Shown here in pieces: positions 20,801 to 64,000 of a stretch of DNA of 64,000 nt (position 1 is the first letter of the stretch; each line of letters starts with the position of its first letter). A program made the translations under genes and the position numbers. The notes beneath the pieces are model-generated. The model searched no databases, was not told where the DNA came from, and saw nothing but the letters and a program-made list of their open reading frames with translations. Source of the stretch: Monarcha castaneiventris obscurior (taxonomy: Eukaryota > Chordata > Aves > Passeriformes > Monarchidae); contig JAMPIT010000484.1 in the NCBI GenBank assembly GCA_026261815.1, forward strand, positions 16,528,501 through 16,592,500. The letters are read 5' to 3'.

Positions 20801-21551
20801 AGAAGCTGCTTCATAGCTAGAATTTAAATTCCTCCTGGAAACAATGTTATAATGCCAGGTTAGGACAGAGGGTGTTGAGAATTAAAGAGAAGTTTTTCTA
20901 GCAACAAAGCATCAGTAAAGATCATTGCCTGTGGAAGAGATTTATAAACCTGGTTTTGTGTCATCCAGGAGAAAAAAAGAGCCAGGCTGTTTGCTGATGA
21001 GCTTTTTGAGTTTGGTTTTTTTCCATGCCTTTTTGATAAGTCTGAGACAGACACCTCCAGAGCAGAGCCAAAAGACAGGCAGAAAAAACATGCATATAGT
21101 TTGTGTTTCAGACCACTGTGTGCATGACAGACTAAAGTAAAGATCCTACAAGAGGCTGCTTTTGTTCTCCTTCATATCAAAATATCACTCTGTAGAGCTG
21201 CCCTTTCTTTCTTCTAATATCACAGATGCAGTTTCTGAAGAACTTCCTGGGGGATTTAATAAGGTTGTTGCAACCACCCAACCAGACAAAGCCGTGTCCT
21301 CACTTCAACCTAACAGTACAGAGGATTTTCTCTGGTGACATCTATATAATAGCATGGATTTCTCATAACATCAGAAAAAATAGAGAGCTGTTACTCAGAG
21401 GAAGCAAAGTTTCAGAAAAACAAGTGATTAGTTTTCAGCTGATAATTTCTTTATCATAGCTGGTGGGATTTCCATGAGACATTGCTATCAAAGGGCTGAC
21501 CTCCAAGCAAATCACTTCTGTATATAAGGAAACTGAGATCCCTGTACCATT

Positions 21552-21595
21552 CAGGTATCACTCCTGATACCATCAGGTATCACTCCTGAAACCAT
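21552..21595 (+). repeat. Tandem duplication of a 22-base unit with internal inverted repeat
   Basis: Two copies starting CAGGTATCACTCCTGA at 21552 and 21574. Within each unit GGTATC is followed by its complement GATACC (or a decayed form), so each copy could form a small hairpin. Confidence 0.8.
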
Positions 21596-23879
21596 CCCTC
21601 AGAGAACATTTGATGACATCAGCTTTCCTAGCTCTCCAGATGACAGCAAACTCAGTTATTTCACTTTGTTTTTATTAAGAAGTGAGACATTTGAAAGTCT
21701 GAAATGTCTTTGATCCCAGTTATTGAATTGCTAGAGCACAGCAAAGAGGTAGTGAAAATACCCAGTGGAATAGCCAAAATTAACCTTCTCTGTTTGAACA
21801 GTGGTGCTGTCTGTCTGTAAAGCAGGTATCTGTGCTATCTAAGACACGATAAAACCAGGGAGAACGTATCCAAACTGTGCTGGCTAAAATAAGCTTCACC
21901 AGGTGAAGACACTGGTTAGAGGAAAGGGGCTGCTGCTCCAAAGCTTATTGAAAGAACAGGGCCTTAATATTTGCTGCTTTCTCCTATAAGCTGTTTTTTG
22001 GGTTTTTTTTTTATTTTGAGACAAAGCAGGCATAGCTGAGCTACCAAACTCTCTTTTGAAATGTAAGTTGTTTTGTGTTGTTGCTGTTGGGAACTTCTGG
22101 TAAAAATAGGATTAATGTTTAATTTACAGTTTTAGGGATTTTTGTGAAGATGAAAGAACTTCTGCTGTAGTGGGCTTTTAGCCTACCATAGTACTGTTTT
22201 GGGTTTTTTTTTTAAACTTCAAAACACAAACATCAATGAATAAATAAAAACATCTGTTTGAATGGAAAATGTCCCCCGGCTCAACGAGCTGCAGTGAGCC
22301 TGTCAGTGTATTCTCCATCAGCATCTCCAGAGGATGCTAATGGAGCTCCACCTGCCACGAGCACAAAGAGAAGCTTCAGGAGCTGTTTTTTATTTTGGGG
22401 CCATCCTTGTGTAGAGTGAGGCTGTCTGATGCTTGGGCTGGTGCTAGAAAGGCTTTTTAGGAGTTTATGGTGGTTGAAATTAGCAGAGAGTTGATGTAAG
22501 GCCTTATTAACCATGATTCACACTGGGTTTTTAAGGTGTTTGCCCTGTTTAAACTTATTACTGGCTACTGGTAAAATGATGAACTTTGCCAAGAGCATAT
22601 CCAGGCAGTATCAGGTGGTGAACCCAAACAAGCTTTTCATCCAGTGAGATACCCAGTGACTTAAAAAATGTGTTTTGTACCCTCCCAGTTTAACTCTTTT
22701 CATCAGGAGACTGCTCATAACTGACACATGTAGAACCAACTAATTTCACACATCCTGCCTTGTTCCCTCATCCTTCCTCCTTGCTTTCCGTGCACAGCTT
22801 ATTTTTTTAGAAACTCATTCTTGTAATAGTTAGAAAGAGTCAGAGTTTCTTAATGAAATTCCTTACTTCTGACACACTGTAAAAAATAGCAACCCCTTAA
22901 GTAGACAGCTGCTTGGAATTTTTGCAACGTTTAATATTTCCTAGAATAGAGCCATAAATTGCCTTCTACCAGCTTCAATGTGCTAGTCAGTGTAACTCCT
23001 GCTAGCTTTGGGCAGCCATAGGCTTTAGGGTGAGAGTTACAGGAAAGACCCAAAGTGGGGCCAGGAATGGAAGCTACAGATGGGTGTGAGCAAGTATGTT
23101 TATCAAATTAAAAAATGCAGAGGAGAGCAGAGAGATTTAGAAGTTTTCTGATGGGTCTGGCTCCCAGTGACTGAGTGTGGAGGACTAATAGTTACTTGTT
23201 GCAAAGAGAAAGAAATTACCATCCAGGACAAACAGGCAGAAGCCATGGGAAGGAAAATCAGAGCAAGCTGGTGGCTGCAGAACCATGTTACTGAAGTTTT
23301 GCAACCTGGGAGCTCACAGTTACATATACATTTCTCTGAGACTACCACAGTGGGAGGTGATGCAGACTAAGAAGGCTGGCAGCTAAACCTGAAAAAGTTG
23401 GAAATAGCTGTTTTCCTCAGGGATTTGATTAGCCCAGAATAGGTGAACTGAATCAAGGGACCAGGCCCTCCAGCAGCTGAACCGCTGAAAGCCTGGAAGG
23501 GAAACCTGAGGCAGAATAGCTGTAGCGTCACATCACATGGTGATGTACTGCAGATCTGCATCCTGCTAAGTTGAACTACTTTTTATTCCTTGGAGAAAGG
23601 GCTCATTAGCCCTTTTAATTATTTTCCTAACCGCTAGAACTCCAGATGCCATTATGTTACATAAAATGACAAATGTATTTTTAACTTGCAAAGCATGTGA
23701 ACTTTAAGCTCCTTCCAGTGATACGAATACAGCTCCATTTCGATACATGACTCATCTTCACATGTAGGGAAAAAAGCTCAGCATTTCGCATCCCTGGAAC
23801 CACACTCCGTGCACCGGGGATGAGCGACAGTTGCTGTGGGAACCATCACTTTTAGTATCCTGACTGTGCATCCCAAAGT

Positions 23880-24690
23880 GCCGGGAAACACTGACCGCGT
23901 CTGTGGCCGCGTTTAGTGACTGCACGTAGTGAGAGCACCTTTTCGGTAGCCAGGCGCCTGAAGGATCATTGCCCGCTGTCGAGTCTCGTTGCAAGAGCCT
24001 GTTTAACACAGGGTTTGGAGCGAACGTGGCGATTCTTCCCAGAGGAGCCATCGGGGGAAGGGCCGGCGGTGCCACCGCGCGGGCGCGCTGCGGTACCAGC
24101 CCGGAGCTGCCGCCGCCGCAGCCTTATTTCCCCCCTCCATCAGGGCCGTTTACCCCAATAAATTAATGCCGTGCTTAAAGTCACCGCCCTAAATCACCTT
24201 AAAATCACCGCGGGGGTTGTTCCCCACCAGGGTTGTTCAGGGGAACCCAAGCAGTAGAACCTGAACAGGCGGCAGCTCCCGCTCCCCGCTGGGGCCCGGC
24301 CCAGTCCCCGCCGCTCGTCGGGGGCTCGGGCCGGTCCCGCCGCCGGCAGCCCGGCGCGGCTCGGGGCGGGAAGGCGGCGCGCACCTGCCCGGGGCGGCGG
24401 GGCGGACCCAGGCAGAGCCCGCCTTCCCCGAGCCGCTCCGGGAAGCCTCGGCTGGGGCCGCGCCGCCACAGGCAGGTAATCGAGCTGCGGCGTGGAGCTG
24501 CCCCCGCCCGGCTCCCGCCGCCGACACCCCCCGCTCTCCCGGCTTCGCCTCAGGGCTTTCCCGCCCTCCGCCGCCGCCGCCTCAGCGCGGGGGGCTGAGG
24601 GAGCGGCCCCTCCGCCCGTGGTAACGGCGCTGCTGGCACCGGGACCCGCCCCGGGGATCCCCCGCAAGTCCCCGGCGGGACCCGCTCGGC
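23880..24690 (+). promoter_or_regulatory. CpG island, probable main MAPKAPK3 promoter
   Basis: Dense CpG and GC from about 23880 to 24690, the strongest island close to MAPKAPK3. The first coding exon with its acceptor lies 0.5 kb downstream. The island has no clear TATA box, as is usual for widely expressed kinases. The best first-exon donor is CAG|GTAATC at 24475/24476; another candidate is CAG|GTATTC near 24838. Long open frames on both strands here are GC-driven. Confidence 0.65.
24240..24475 (+). other. Possible non-coding first exon of MAPKAPK3
   Basis: A 5' UTR exon is required because the coding exon starts with a splice acceptor at 25221. The donor CAG|GTAATC at 24475/24476 inside the CpG island is the best candidate. 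The exon's upstream limit is a guess. If correct, the leader intron is about 750 bases. Confidence 0.3.
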
Positions 24691-25221
24691 TTTGGGAGCC
24701 ACACCATGGCATCTCCACGGACTCCAGTTTCTGGGTGGTTTGGTGGTCCCTGCCCCTCTCTTGTGGACCCAGGCAATTGAAGCGCTGTCCCAGGGTTCGG
24801 TGCCTGCCGGGGCAGTGCCACTCTGGGGTTCAATCCAGGTATTCCTGGTTCTCTTGCGTGATTCGGGAGTGTCGGGATGAGGCAGGGGACCATCGTGAGG
24901 ATTTCTACCTAAAACATTGAGGCAACAAGTGGTTGATGCGGGTTTATAAGCTTGAAGCTCTGTTCTGTTGTAGAGAGTTTAGCTGTAGTGTAATTCCAAG
25001 ACTCAGCAGTTACTCAGTTACTTTTTGTTGCAGACTGAGAACTGTTTGTATTGGAACTGGGGTGACTGGTTTGTAGAGCCAAAGTGTGCTTTCCTGAGGC
25101 GACCCTCCACTTCTGTTCTCTCTAGCACCTGGTCATCTTGTTAAAAACAAGAGAAAAGCCATGAGGTGGGACAACAGTTAGTTGACATCAGTTACTAACA
25201 CTTGTTTACATTTTTACTCAG

Positions 25222-64000
<38,779 letters not shown>

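Larger units (their letters stand above)
17213..23860. other. Region between the two CpG islands, no recognised gene
   Basis: I see no coding exon. Notable items are a partial 45-base tandem duplication at 17772-17831, a small CpG-rich patch at 18220-18500 with a donor-like CCG|GTGAGG near 18295, and a short direct repeat at 21552-21595. If MAPKAPK3 also uses a promoter next to CISH, this stretch would be its 5' intron. Confidence 0.55.

Noticed and set aside
24194..24920. Open frames of 96-174 codons on both strands
   Set aside because: Same cause: GC-driven absence of stops in the MAPKAPK3 promoter island; no domain recognised.

Overview
The window looks like vertebrate nuclear DNA from a bird, most likely a songbird (passerine). 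Coding exons are small and scattered, introns are long and split by GT-AG junctions, and there are two CpG-island promoters. Interspersed repeats are CR1 LINE remnants plus a tRNA-Ile-headed, CR1-tailed SINE at 13170-13310 that matches my memory of the passerine family TguSINE1. There are no bacterial operons, CRISPR arrays or rRNA genes, and I see no recognisable provirus.

Two protein-coding genes can be read from the sequence. CISH (cytokine-inducible SH2 protein, SOCS family) is on the minus strand, with three coding exons between 15888 and 10103 and 248 codons. MAPKAPK3 (MK3, the p38-activated kinase) is on the plus strand. Its first coding exon is 25345-25569. After a 31.9 kb intron come five further exons (57508-57647, 58479-58543, 60664-60743, 62179-62302, 63748-63823), and the gene leaves the window after about 237 residues. 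The two genes diverge, the same neighbourhood as human 3p21 where CISH and MAPKAPK3 lie head to head.

Layout. 1-7.6 kb: no recognised gene, one long unexplained minus-strand reading frame. 7.6-10.1 kb: probable CISH 3' UTR with AU-rich elements, and an ancient repeat copy. 10.1-15.9 kb: CISH, with the SINE in intron 1. 16.4-17.2 kb: CISH promoter and CpG island, with two pairs of STAT5-type TTCNNNGAA sites, G-quadruplex tracts between the pairs, a CCAAT box, and a TATA box facing MAPKAPK3. 17.2-23.8 kb: no gene. 23.9-24.7 kb: second CpG island, the probable main MAPKAPK3 promoter. 25.2 kb onward: MAPKAPK3, including a long first coding intron with two decayed CR1 pieces and several simple repeats.

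The two genes act in separate signalling routes. CISH is a STAT5-induced feedback inhibitor of cytokine receptors, and the STAT5 pairs upstream of it are visible here. MAPKAPK3 acts downstream of p38 in stress signalling and mRNA stability. The window gives no sign of a new gene system. The best leads are regulatory: the promoter architecture between the two genes, overlapping upstream reading frames in the MAPKAPK3 leader, and a non-human-like MAPKAPK3 N-terminus.
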